From: CAWCBG01 sp963793845
GTDB lineage: Bacteria; Acidobacteriota; Terriglobia; Terriglobales; Acidobacteriaceae
Direction of reading: 5' to 3'
Assembly: GCA_963793845.1 (NCBI GenBank)
Contig: CAWCBG010000014.1
Location: 62,001 to 126,000 of the forward strand
DNA: 64,000 nt
Positions 29,399-37,875 of the stretch are shown here, piece by piece; positions within the stretch are counted from its first letter, which is position 1, and the number at the start of each line of letters is the position of its first letter. A program made the translations under genes and the position numbers. Under the pieces are notes generated by a model. It was not told the origin of the DNA. It searched no databases and worked only from the letters and a program-made list of their open reading frames with translations.

Positions 29399-30796
29399 GT
29401 GTTTCTGGTTGGGGTGGAATTCCTGTCCCGCCAGAGCTCCGCAACCAGGTCGCGTTCGAAACAAGTAGGCGAGGCGGGTACCGACGAGCCGCAGGGTGCC
29501 GGGGTTAGGCAGCAGCCCGGAGGCACGGTTCCTCCTCACGCCCGGGTAGCACGGAGCGCCGCAGACGCTCATCTGCACGCCGAAGATCACGAGCATCGCA
29601 GCTTTTCCATGGAAGAGTCCATGGAGGAGCTGCGCGAGCTGGCCGCCAGTGCTGGGGCCTCGGTTATCGGTGAGTTTGTGCAGCGCCGCCAGCGTCCTGA
29701 GCCTGCCACTCTGATCGGCAGCGGCAAGCTGGAAGAGCTCAAGGGCGCGGTAGCCTCGACCTCGCCAGATGTGATCATCTTCGACCATGACCTGACGCCC
29801 TCGCAGCAGCGCAACCTGGAGCGCGAGCTCGAAGCCCGGGTCATCGACCGCACCCAGCTCATCCTCGACATTTTTGCCCGTCACGCCCGCACCCGTGAAG
29901 GCCAGTTGCAGGTGGAGCTGGCGCAACTGGAATACCTGCTGCCGCGCCTGGCTGGCCGTGGCGTGCAGATGTCGCAGCTCGGTGGCGGCATCGGAACTCG
30001 TGGTCCGGGCGAAACCCAGCTGGAAACCGATCGCCGCAAGATCTACCGCCGCATCCGCCACGTCAAGGAGCAGCTCGAAAATGTGCGCCGCATTCGTGGC
30101 CAGCAGCGCCAGCGCCGCGAGTCCGTTCCCATCGCCGTGGTTGCCTTGGTGGGCTACACCAATGCGGGCAAGTCAACGCTGTTCAACGCTCTGACCAAGG
30201 CCGGCGTGCTGGAGAGCGCGCGCATGTTCGCTACGCTCGATCCCACGCTGCGCAACGTGACCCTGCCGTCGAAGCGCCAAGTGCTGCTGTCAGACACGGT
30301 CGGGTTTATCCGCAATCTGCCGCATACCCTGGTTTCGGCCTTCCGGGCCACGCTGGAAGAAGTGCAGCGCGCGACCTTGCTGCTGGAAATCTCTGACGTT
30401 ACCAGTCCTACGGCGGCCGAGCAGCAGAGCCAGGTCGAGGACGTCCTGCGCGAACTCGAATCGCAGGACAAGCCGCGCCTCTATGTGATGAACAAGGTCG
30501 ACCTGCTTCCGCAGCTCAAGCGCGAGACCCTGATCGACACCGACAGCGTCATCCACGTGTCGGCGACGAAGGGAATTGGACTGGATAAGCTGCTGCAGCG
30601 CATCGACGAGCTGATCGAAGACGATCCGGTGCGTCGCGTTCACCTGCGCGTTCCCCAGTCGGAAGGCAAGGCGCTCTCGACGCTCGACGCCAAAGCGAAG
30701 GTCTATACCCGCGAGTATCGTGACGGATACGTCGACCTTGACTTGCAGGCTCCCGAGTCCGTGCTGCGTGGGATGAAGAAGTTTGTGGAAGGGTAG
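29399..30796 (+). CDS. hflX: GTPase HflX, ribosome-associated
   Basis: Protein of 465 residues. The HflX N-terminal domain is at about 75-245, with the glycine-rich GGGIGTRGPGETQLETDRR. The G domain begins with the P-loop GYTNAGKST (252-260) and has DTVGFIRNLPH and the specificity motif NKVD. It splits stalled or heat-stressed 70S ribosomes. The start is a GTG at 29399 that gives the family-typical FLVGVEF. No ATG lies upstream in frame before the hfq stop, 75 bases away. Residues 10-70 are unusually rich in Gln, Gly and Pro compared with the family. Confidence 0.94.
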   Translation: MFLVGVEFLSRQSSATRSRSKQVGEAGTDEPQGAGVRQQPGGTVPPHARVARSAADAHLHAEDHEHRSFSMEESMEELRELAASAGASVIGEFVQRRQRPEPATLIGSGKLEELKGAVASTSPDVIIFDHDLTPSQQRNLERELEARVIDRTQLILDIFARHARTREGQLQVELAQLEYLLPRLAGRGVQMSQLGGGIGTRGPGETQLETDRRKIYRRIRHVKEQLENVRRIRGQQRQRRESVPIAVVALVGYTNAGKSTLFNALTKAGVLESARMFATLDPTLRNVTLPSKRQVLLSDTVGFIRNLPHTLVSAFRATLEEVQRATLLLEISDVTSPTAAEQQSQVEDVLRELESQDKPRLYVMNKVDLLPQLKRETLIDTDSVIHVSATKGIGLDKLLQRIDELIEDDPVRRVHLRVPQSEGKALSTLDAKAKVYTREYRDGYVDLDLQAPESVLRGMKKFVEG

Positions 30797-30821
30797 GGTG
30801 TTTCTTAGAGCCACGCAGCAA

Positions 30822-31232
30822 TTAGGGTTTGTGCTGCGGCAACGGTAAGAGTTGTAGCCACGGAACCTTTCTAAAATCCTTCACGTCCGCCGTGACGAGA
30901 ACATTGGTTTTGCCCGTGATGGCCGCCGCAAAACAATCGGCGTAGGGAAGTCCGTAACCTGCTTTCAGTTGTGCCGCAACCTCGGTGACCGTTTCGTCAG
31001 CATGAATCACGCTTAACGGCAAAAGACGCACGCGATTCATAAAGTCCTGGGCCTCTTTGAACCCCCGCTTAAGCGCAATGTTGTAGTAGACCTCTCCCCA
31101 ATTGATTACCGATATGAGGAGGCTGGAATTCGAATCCCGAGTCCGCTTAAACAGGCTCTCGACCAGATCGGCTCCCGGTTGATCCATGAGAAACCGATAA
31201 AGGGCATTCGCGTCGAGCACGTGAATTCTCAC
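30822..31232 (-). CDS. vapC: PIN-domain ribonuclease toxin (VapC-like)
   Basis: Protein of 136 residues with the PIN acidic residues in place: D8 in HVLDANALY, the E of NWGEVYYN, and D residues in YADCFAAA and TADVKDF. Such toxins cut RNA when freed from their antitoxin. It overlaps the antitoxin gene by four bases (ATGA), as is usual for vapBC. It is convergent with hflX. Confidence 0.9.
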   Translation of the reverse strand: MRIHVLDANALYRFLMDQPGADLVESLFKRTRDSNSSLLISVINWGEVYYNIALKRGFKEAQDFMNRVRLLPLSVIHADETVTEVAAQLKAGYGLPYADCFAAAITGKTNVLVTADVKDFRKVPWLQLLPLPQHKP

Positions 31233-31462
31233 GCGAACTCCCGATCCGGACTCCGCTCCAGCTTCGTTGGCATGCCGTGTTTGGCCAAGCTTCCCCGCAT
31301 GCTCTCGATGAAAGCATCTGTAACGGGCTGAATGAACAGGCGTCCTTCCTGTTCGACGAATGCAATTTTTGTGCCCTGCCTGATATCGAAACGATCGCGG
31401 ATTTCTGCTGGGATAACCACCTGTCCCTTAGCATTAACGGCGGAGTACTCAATGTCGCTCAT
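31229..31462 (-). CDS. vapB: AbrB/MazE-like antitoxin (VapB-like)
   Basis: Protein of 77 residues. The N-terminal half is a swapped-hairpin AbrB fold with AKGQVVIPAEIRDRF and GTKIAFVEQEGRLFIQP. The C-terminal tail is polar and likely wraps the PIN toxin. It would neutralise the toxin and repress the operon. Confidence 0.9.
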   Translation of the reverse strand: MSDIEYSAVNAKGQVVIPAEIRDRFDIRQGTKIAFVEQEGRLFIQPVTDAFIESMRGSLAKHGMPTKLERSPDREFA

Positions 31463-31483
31463 AGTACAACATTATACTAGATG
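31463..31483 (-). promoter_or_regulatory. Promoter/operator candidate of the vapBC pair
   Basis: On the minus strand a perfect TATAAT (31476-31471) lies only eight bases before the ATG, inside a partly symmetrical stretch TACATCTAGTATAATG. This implies a very short or absent leader and an operator overlapping the -10 box, as expected for self-repression. No good -35 box was seen. Confidence 0.35.
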
Positions 31484-31564
31484 TATGACATGTCCAGAAT
31501 AGGATTACCAAAATTTCTAGGTAATACGGAATGATCGAAGGGTCCGAAAGGGGAAGGATAGGCC

Positions 31565-32479
31565 CTACACCACGCTTGCGCTCGCCCCATCCGCCTGCTC
31601 ATGCGCGTGATAGCTCGACCGCACCAGCGGACCCGACTCCACGTGGCGGAAGCCCATCTTCAGCGCCTCATCTTTCAGGAAGCGGAATTCGTGCGGCGGG
31701 TACAGCCGCGCGACCGGCAGGTGGTCCTTCGACGGCCGCAGGTATTGCCCGATGGTGAGGATGTCGACCTTCTTCTCCGCCAGGTCCCGAAACACCTCGA
31801 GCAGTTCGTCGGTGCTCTCGCCCAGGCCAACCATGACGCCGGTCTTGGTGGGGATCGCCGAATTCATCTGCTTGGCGCGCTCCAGCAGGCCGAGCGTGCG
31901 CTCGTAGCGCGCGCCCGAGCGGGCCACGCGATACAGCCGCGGAACCGTCTCGGTGTTGTGATTCAGGATGTCGGGTCGCGCTTCCATCACGATGCGCAGC
32001 GGCTCTTCCAGTCCCTGGAAGTCGGGGATCAGCACCTCGACGCGGCAGTCGGGCATGCGCTTGCGAATCTCGGTGATGGTGTTGGCGAAGACCATTGCGC
32101 CGCCAACATTGTCGTCATCGCGATTGACGCTGGTGACCACGGCAAACTTCAGGCCAAGCTGCTCGACCGCCTCGGCCACGCGGACCGGCTCCTCAAAATC
32201 GATGGGCTGCGGACGACCCTTGGGTACCGCGCAGAATCCGCAGCGCCGCGTACACAGATTGCCCAGCAACATGAAGGTCGCGGTCTTGTGGTTCCAGCAC
32301 TCGCCGATGTTGGGGCAGTGCGCCGATTCGCATACGGTATGCAGGTCGAGCTGGCGCGCCAGGGCCTTCAGGTTGTGATAGTTCTCGCCCATAGGCGCAC
32401 GCGCCTTCAGCCACTCCGGTTTGGGAGCGGGGCGGCGCGGGCCGATCTCGATCTGGATCAGTTCCGGTGCGGAGGCCAT
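31565..32479 (-). CDS. lipA: Lipoyl synthase
   Basis: Radical SAM enzyme of 304 residues from the ATG 32479. The auxiliary cluster motif is CESAHCPNIGEC and the SAM cluster motif is CTRRCGFC. VRSSYHAHEQ near the end supplies the serine ligand of the auxiliary cluster. It inserts two sulfur atoms into octanoyl groups on lipoyl domains. The longer reading from 32539 adds 20 residues without family support. No lipB is next to it. Confidence 0.96.
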   Translation of the reverse strand: MASAPELIQIEIGPRRPAPKPEWLKARAPMGENYHNLKALARQLDLHTVCESAHCPNIGECWNHKTATFMLLGNLCTRRCGFCAVPKGRPQPIDFEEPVRVAEAVEQLGLKFAVVTSVNRDDDNVGGAMVFANTITEIRKRMPDCRVEVLIPDFQGLEEPLRIVMEARPDILNHNTETVPRLYRVARSGARYERTLGLLERAKQMNSAIPTKTGVMVGLGESTDELLEVFRDLAEKKVDILTIGQYLRPSKDHLPVARLYPPHEFRFLKDEALKMGFRHVESGPLVRSSYHAHEQADGASASVV

Positions 32480-32622
32480 GCGATTTCTATTGTACGATGC
32501 AGCCGGGTGGGATGGGTCGCAGGGCAACCTGGACCGCACTCGCCCAGTTCAGGGCGACTCTCTAATTTGCCAGTCGAAGCTTCGCTCGGCCAGAGAGCAT
32601 TCCTCCGGGTCGCGCGGTCTCG

Positions 32623-34167
32623 TTAATCCCCGGCGAGCTCTACCGGCTGGAGATCGCCCGGCGCCTCGGGCACCCGCAGATCGGGCATGGGACGGCCTGC
32701 GAACAAGAGGCGAGTTGGCTTGGCCAGCCAGCTGGCGATGCGAGTCGAGCGCGCTTTACGGGCGCTGTCCGTCGCGATGCCGGTATCGGCATACATCTGG
32801 CGATAGATCTTGGAGATCAGGATAAAGGCCATGCGGCCCTTCCATGACTGCATGAAATTTGACCGTTGCCAGATCGACCGGATGCTGTAGAAGCTGTCCC
32901 AAACACCCTGCGTTCTCTCGCGAACCTCATCGGCGGACATGGTTGGATGCAGGCCGAAATACTTGGGGCGTAAAGGCTCCGGAATCAGCCACCGCCGGGT
33001 CAGCGGGACGCCGTTCACGTGCGAGGTCTTCACATCCACGGTCTTCTCCCACTTGGCGAAGTCAATCGTTCCGGGGAACGGTGTCAAGATCACGAACTGT
33101 GCAAAGGTGAGGTCAGCCTGTTGGGCCAACTCAGCCGTGGCATCGAAGGTCGCGGGCCTGTCGCTAGGCAGACCGAAGATGAACGAGCCCAAAACATGCA
33201 CCCCGTGCTGCCGAAATTTCTTGAGCTGCGTGACCAACGCCGAGCCCGACAGGTTGAAGTCTTTGTACACATCCTTCAAGCCCTCAGGGGTTACGGCCTC
33301 CACCCCAACCAGCGCTCCCAGGATGTGCGCCGCCTTCATGGCGGCGAGGAATTCATCGTCCTCTGCTGCTTCCATGGTGATCTGGGTAAAGAAGACAGTA
33401 TCGCGAGGAAGTTGTGCCAGACGCTCCATGAGCTCGAAGCGCTCGGCGCGAGTGCGCAGCAGCTCGTTGAGGTGTGCGTGGTTCTTCTGCTTACGAGCCA
33501 GTTCCAGGTCAGTGAGGGTAACGGGATAGAAGTTATCGTCAGCTAACGCGATAAAGCGGAAGCCCAAGCGCCGCAGTTGCACGATTTCTTCGATCACCGC
33601 ATCTGAGGATCTCTGTCGTGGCTTTTGTCCGTCCGTACGCCACACTGAGCAGAACGAGCAATGCTTGGGACAGCCACGCACGGTCTGCACCGACGCCCAC
33701 ATGTAGCTCTTGCGGGGAATAAGGTCCCACCGTGCCGGGGAAAATCGATCGGCATCGATGCGTCCACCCTCGTAAACCAGCTTCGGCGCAGCGTTGCAGC
33801 AATCGGCCAGCACTTCGGCCCACTTGAGATCGCCGTCGCCCTTCACCACCGAGTGAGCGCCACCGAGTTGGTGTGCTTCTTCCGGATAGAGCGTGGCGTG
33901 AATTCCGCCATAAACGACATAAGCGCCGCGCTGGCGCGCCATGTTGCCGAGTTCGTATCCACGCAGGGCGTTGCCGGTATGAATGCCGATGCCGACGACG
34001 TCGCCTTCCTGGATCGACGCGGGGTCGATCTGGGCCAGCGTTTCGTCCACCAGAATAGGATCGCCGTAGGACCGGGGTGTGGCGCCGGCAAGGACGTACA
34101 ACCAGCGAGGCGTGATGACTGCGGTGCCGAAAGAGACCAGGCTCGGATTGATCAGGTGAACCTTCAC
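32623..34167 (-). CDS. B12-binding-domain radical SAM protein
   Basis: Protein of 514 residues with a GTG start and AAGGAG upstream. Residues 1-130 form a B12-binding-like domain (VGIGIHTGNALRGYE and VVYGGIHATLYPEE). The SAM cluster motif is CPKHCSFC, followed by ADDNFYP. The C-terminal 120 residues are basic and may lie on a membrane. Enzymes of this class methylate or join unactivated carbons in lipids, porphyrins and antibiotics. It differs from HpnR in its N-terminus. A lipid role would fit the lineage, but the substrate is unknown. Confidence 0.85.
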   Translation of the reverse strand: MKVHLINPSLVSFGTAVITPRWLYVLAGATPRSYGDPILVDETLAQIDPASIQEGDVVGIGIHTGNALRGYELGNMARQRGAYVVYGGIHATLYPEEAHQLGGAHSVVKGDGDLKWAEVLADCCNAAPKLVYEGGRIDADRFSPARWDLIPRKSYMWASVQTVRGCPKHCSFCSVWRTDGQKPRQRSSDAVIEEIVQLRRLGFRFIALADDNFYPVTLTDLELARKQKNHAHLNELLRTRAERFELMERLAQLPRDTVFFTQITMEAAEDDEFLAAMKAAHILGALVGVEAVTPEGLKDVYKDFNLSGSALVTQLKKFRQHGVHVLGSFIFGLPSDRPATFDATAELAQQADLTFAQFVILTPFPGTIDFAKWEKTVDVKTSHVNGVPLTRRWLIPEPLRPKYFGLHPTMSADEVRERTQGVWDSFYSIRSIWQRSNFMQSWKGRMAFILISKIYRQMYADTGIATDSARKARSTRIASWLAKPTRLLFAGRPMPDLRVPEAPGDLQPVELAGD

Positions 34168-34457
34168 GCGCGGTGTGCTCCTTATCGTGCAGGGCTAGTC
34201 AGCCCGCCGCGCGGTCGTACCCAGAGACTTCGCCCGGAGGTTGAAGTCTACCAGACGACAAGGTAATGATCCGCTCGTAGCCCTACGCTTCGGAATTGTC
34301 GTCCTCGGAGATAGGATCAGGCTGTTCAATATTGCTCACTTTCGCCAAATATGCGTCCGACGACCTGGCTGGTGGACGGAGAGCAACTCTGGCGAGAAAT
34401 GGACAAACGGCAATCGAGCATTTCCGACTGCCGTTTGTGGAACCGCCGGAAAGCAGC

Positions 34458-34739
34458 TCAAACGCCGGTCGCATTGGTTGAGCTGCTTTCGCTGCCGGTG
34501 GGGCGGAGGTTCTCATTCACGGTGGAGCGGACCTGGCCCATAGCGCGCTCGGCGGTGCTCCGGATGGACTCGACGCCGCGCTGCACCTTGTCGCGATTCT
34601 GCTGGTAGGTCTCGCGGGCCGAGTTTGCCAGATCGTTGGCGCGTTCGGTCAGATCATTGCGAGTTTCCTGCCCACTCCTGGGAGCGAACAACAGGCCCAA
34701 GCCGACACCCAGGCCCAAACCGAATAGGAAAGTCTTCAT
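34458..34739 (-). CDS. YtxH-like small membrane protein
   Basis: Protein of 93 residues from the ATG 34739, which has GGAGG seven bases upstream. One short N-terminal helix (FLFGLGLGVGLGLLFAPRSG) is followed by an amphipathic, highly charged coil rich in Glu, Asn and Arg. This matches the YtxH/DUF768-like general stress proteins. The exact role is unknown. A reading from 34865 adds residues without sense. Confidence 0.85.
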   Translation of the reverse strand: MKTFLFGLGLGVGLGLLFAPRSGQETRNDLTERANDLANSARETYQQNRDKVQRGVESIRSTAERAMGQVRSTVNENLRPTGSESSSTNATGV

Positions 34740-34969
34740 GCCTACCTCCTGAGGATTGTAGTGATGAGATCGTGCAATTCTGAGCTGCCTCACGCGACGG
34801 CAGAGCCCAGTCTTCATACAAAGATGCCGGAAGTGGCGCGGCGGGTTTGCCCCATATTCCAGCACATCTTGCGTCGCCGGAACTCCGTGAGAAGGAGGCG
34901 GAGTTTTTCTGTGTGCTTTCTCGCCGGTATCGGCTAAAATCCTTGAGCATTCCTATTTCTGGCTCAAGG

Positions 34970-35425
34970 ATGGTTACCTTGCGACTACATTCTCCTGGCC
35001 GGGCTTTCGGCCGATCCGAAGACGGCCCGCAGACTTCTCTCGGCTTTCTGGAAGTAGATGTGATGGAAGTTCTTTGGACCGGCGGCACGTGGAGTGTGCG
35101 CGACGTGGTTCAGAAGTTGCAGCGAAAGCTGGCTTACACCACCGTGATGACCACGCTGGATCGCCTGTTCAAGAAGGGCATGCTGGACCGGCAGAAGGCG
35201 GAACGCGCCTTTCTCTACTCGGCTGCGCTGTCGCGCGGCGAATGGGAGCGCAAGCGTGCCGGCAATCTGCTGGCCGATTTGCTGGCGGGCTCGCAACCTT
35301 CCCGCGAACTTCTGCTTTCCAGCCTGGTGGATGCCGTCGGCGAGCATGACGCGCAACTCCTCGAGCAGCTCGAAGAGAAAATCCGCGATAAGCGCCGCGA
35401 GCTTGCAGAAAGCGGCCAGGCATGA
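34970..35425 (+). CDS. BlaI/MecI/CopY-family transcriptional repressor
   Basis: Winged-helix repressor of 151 residues (ATG 34970). The DNA-binding part includes EVDVMEVLWTGGTWSVRDVV and YTTVMTTLDRLFKKGML, followed by a dimerisation helix. In the Bla/Mec systems such repressors are cleaved after the partner membrane protease senses a signal. The last four bases overlap the start of the M56 protease gene. No beta-lactamase is nearby, so the regulon may concern cell-wall stress or metals. Confidence 0.92.
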   Translation: MVTLRLHSPGRAFGRSEDGPQTSLGFLEVDVMEVLWTGGTWSVRDVVQKLQRKLAYTTVMTTLDRLFKKGMLDRQKAERAFLYSAALSRGEWERKRAGNLLADLLAGSQPSRELLLSSLVDAVGEHDAQLLEQLEEKIRDKRRELAESGQA

Positions 35426-36402
35426 ACCTGCCTTACTTAATAAGGCTGCTCGTGCTGTGCGGTGCGTCGTACTTTCTGATCCATACTGCGCTGGCAGTAG
35501 TGGCGTACGCGTTTGCCGGTCGGGCCATTCGGCTGGCCGAGCAGATGAATCCGAAGATTTCGGCGCGATTTCTCCTCCTGGTCCGCATTCTGCCCATGAT
35601 GGTAACTCTGGCCGTGCTATTCGGCTTCTGTATCCCCAGTTATCTATGGCTTGAGCCGGGCGCGAGCGCGGAGGAAGTCGGTTTCGCTTGCCTGCTGAGC
35701 GGGTGCCTGGGAGCCTTGACCTGGTTGATCTCAGCCCAGCGGGTGATCGCAGCGATTGCGGGAACAGCGCGCTATATGAAGCGTTGCCACCACGACGGCC
35801 ACCGGGCCACGCTGGCCGGCGATTCATCGCCCGTATTGGTGCTGAAAGACGACGCTCCCGTGCTGGCGATCGCCGGTGTCGTACATCCGCAGTTGGTAGT
35901 CTCCCAGCGCGTAGTGAGCGCCTTGAGCGCCGATCAGATGGATGCCGCGTTCCGTCATGAGCGCGCCCATCAGGTCTCGCGCGACAATTTCAAGCGGCTA
36001 CTGATCCTGCTCGCCCCCGACGTCTTCCCCTTCGTGAAAGGCTTTTCAGCGCTGGAGCGGAATTGGGCGAAGTTCACCGAGTGGGCGGCCGACGATCACG
36101 CGGCAGCGGGTGATTCTCATCGGGCGCTGTCCCTGGCATCGGCCCTGGTGAAGGTTGCCCGGATGAGCTCAAAGCCGAAGCTGCCGGTACTGGCGGCCAG
36201 CCTCATGGCCGACGATCGCGATCTCTCGGAGCGTGTCGATCGGCTGCTGCACACCCAGCCTCCGGCGCAAAAGACTCTGCGATCGGTGTTGCCCTATATG
36301 GGAGGCGTGACCGCCTTCCTCGCAGCCGGTGTCGCCTTGGTGCTGGTCTGGCCGACGAGCCTCTCACTGGTGCACAACGTTCTTGAGCGCCTGGTGCGGT
36401 AG
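35422..36402 (+). CDS. BlaR1/MecR1-like M56 membrane metallopeptidase
   Basis: Protein of 326 residues with helices at about 5-32, 50-75, 88-112 and near 290-320. The zinc-binding HERAH lies in FRHERAHQVSRDN, with a third ligand region EWAADDHA. It lacks the penicillin-binding sensor domain of true BlaR1. It would cleave the repressor encoded just upstream and so derepress an unknown regulon. The ATGA overlap marks coupled translation. Confidence 0.9.
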   Translation: MNLPYLIRLLVLCGASYFLIHTALAVVAYAFAGRAIRLAEQMNPKISARFLLLVRILPMMVTLAVLFGFCIPSYLWLEPGASAEEVGFACLLSGCLGALTWLISAQRVIAAIAGTARYMKRCHHDGHRATLAGDSSPVLVLKDDAPVLAIAGVVHPQLVVSQRVVSALSADQMDAAFRHERAHQVSRDNFKRLLILLAPDVFPFVKGFSALERNWAKFTEWAADDHAAAGDSHRALSLASALVKVARMSSKPKLPVLAASLMADDRDLSERVDRLLHTQPPAQKTLRSVLPYMGGVTAFLAAGVALVLVWPTSLSLVHNVLERLVR

Positions 36403-37135
36403 ATAAAAGCTGGCCTTCGGCCCGAATAAGGGACAGCTCTCCAACACAAATGCCGACTATGCCGCCAGTCTGGTATGACGGAGTTCTTCGACTGGAACGT
36501 CCCTAACGCCAATCCGCTTACGGCGCCACCGTGACGAAGACTCTGCGCTGCACGCCATCTCAAATGCAATAAAGAAAATTGCGCCGTCGCCACTTACCGG
36601 ATCAGGGGGTCTGAATCAGCGCGGCGAACGGCGCAATGGAGTCACTGCGCATACTGTACCGAAGCGACGCGCGAGAACGCACGGACGGAGGTCACGCTGC
36701 AACGTGCGCTAGTCCACCAGTGGGTGTGCTCCATAGCTCAGGGCGATGTGCGCGACACGCACAGCTAGTGCGGCGCTTCAGCGCCGAGTCCGGAGGAGAT
36801 TATCGGAGAGGAACCCGCATTCACCGGAGGCGCCGCTGCTCCATTTCAACTACACCTGTGACTTCAGGTCCTGATCATCTCATCGATGATGAAATGCACT
36901 TCGCCGCGCGGGCTTGCTGCCGTCGAAACGGTTAATCACCATGGCCATGCAGGCCATGGCGCACGAGGTTTCGTATTGCTGGTAGTTAAATCCTGAGGTT
37001 CTTTCCATCAACTTGAACGCAATGCCATCCGATTGCCATGGTCACCTCACGAATGCGATCGAGATGGCCCGGAGTCCGAGGCGGATAGCCGGGCCGCACA
37101 GCATCGCCCCGAGGCGGGCTTCATTCACACGCAAC
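36403..37135. other. Non-coding stretch with GC-rich dispersed repeat traces
   Basis: About 730 bases without a credible gene. Small open frames here lack ribosome sites and protein-like composition. GCGCTTCAGCGCC near 36773 and the following GGAG...GAGGAACCCGC resemble the palindromic elements at 27.8 and 52.0 kb in degraded form. Confidence 0.5.
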
Positions 37136-37163
37136 AAAAGCCGCAGCGCAAACTGCGGCTTTT
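37136..37163 (-). terminator. Rho-independent terminator of the histone-H1-like gene
   Basis: A perfect 11-base stem AAAAGCCGCAG/CTGCGGCTTTT encloses a six-base loop, 16 bases after the stop codon on the minus strand. Because the stem ends in A and T runs on both sides it could act in both directions. Confidence 0.85.
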
Positions 37164-37179
37164 CAGTTGCTAAGTTTCT

Positions 37180-37641
37180 TTAGCGACGGCGGCCCTTCTT
37201 CGCCGCCTTCTTTTTGGCTGGTGCCTTCTTCGCCGCTTTCTTGGCTGCCTTCTTGTGCCTTCTTCGCCCTTTCTTGGGTGCCTTCTTTGCCGGTTTCTTG
37301 GCAGCTTTCTTTGCCGCTTTTTTGGCCGGGGTTTTCTTGGCTGCCTTTTTGGCCGCTTTCTTGGCCGCCGTCTTCTTGGCTGCCTTCTTAGGCGGCGCTT
37401 TCTTTGCCGCCTTCTTGGCGGGCTTGGGGGCGGGTGGAGGAGGCGGAGGAGCTGCCTTGACGGGTTCCTCCATTTCGGTTTCGACCTCCACTTCCTCGGC
37501 TATGATGGCGGGCGATTCGGACTCCTCTTCTTCTTCCTCTTCTTCCTCGTACTCTTCATCCTCGAGAGAATCGCCGTAGGAACCGTCTCCGTAGTCGTCC
37601 ATCTCATCATCTCGACCATAGAGCGTCTCATCAAACGTCAT
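37180..37641 (-). CDS. Histone-H1-like Lys/Ala-rich protein with acidic N-terminus
   Basis: Protein of 153 residues from the ATG 37641 (GGAGG seven bases upstream). Residues 1-50 are strongly acidic with a run of glutamates. A proline hinge (PPPPPPAPKPAKK) follows. The last 80 residues are repeats of AKKA, AKKAPKK and GRRR like eukaryotic H1 tails. The basic part should bind DNA or RNA. The acidic part may shield it or recruit partners. The repeat sequence makes length variation between strains likely. It has its own strong terminator. Confidence 0.88.
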   Translation of the reverse strand: MTFDETLYGRDDEMDDYGDGSYGDSLEDEEYEEEEEEEEESESPAIIAEEVEVETEMEEPVKAAPPPPPPAPKPAKKAAKKAPPKKAAKKTAAKKAAKKAAKKTPAKKAAKKAAKKPAKKAPKKGRRRHKKAAKKAAKKAPAKKKAAKKGRRR

Positions 37642-37875
37642 GTGTCCTCCTGATGTTGCCGGGCTCCGCATCACTTAACGGAGGCAGCTCGCAAGGCAGA
37701 TTGCGTTTTACCGAACCAAAGAATTGCTTCAAGGCGCGCGATTATAGCACAGCGAATATGGGGGCCCGCTGTGACAACCGAATGCCCCAAATCGTCGACG
37801 CGCCTGTTGTAACAGAAGCGGGACTGGAAGGGAAGAGCCCGAATTGCCATTCGGTGAAGCCGTTCGACAAGCAGC

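Noticed and set aside
31601..32626. Open frame of 341 codons on the plus strand
   Set aside because: Antisense to lipA, which is certain from its cluster motifs.
36636..36935. Possible gene of 99 codons
   Set aside because: No ribosome site, no family likeness, and it spans repeat remnants.
37255..37653. Open frame on the plus strand opposite the histone-like gene
   Set aside because: It is a mirror of the Lys/Ala repeats and reads as low-complexity Leu/Phe/Gly.
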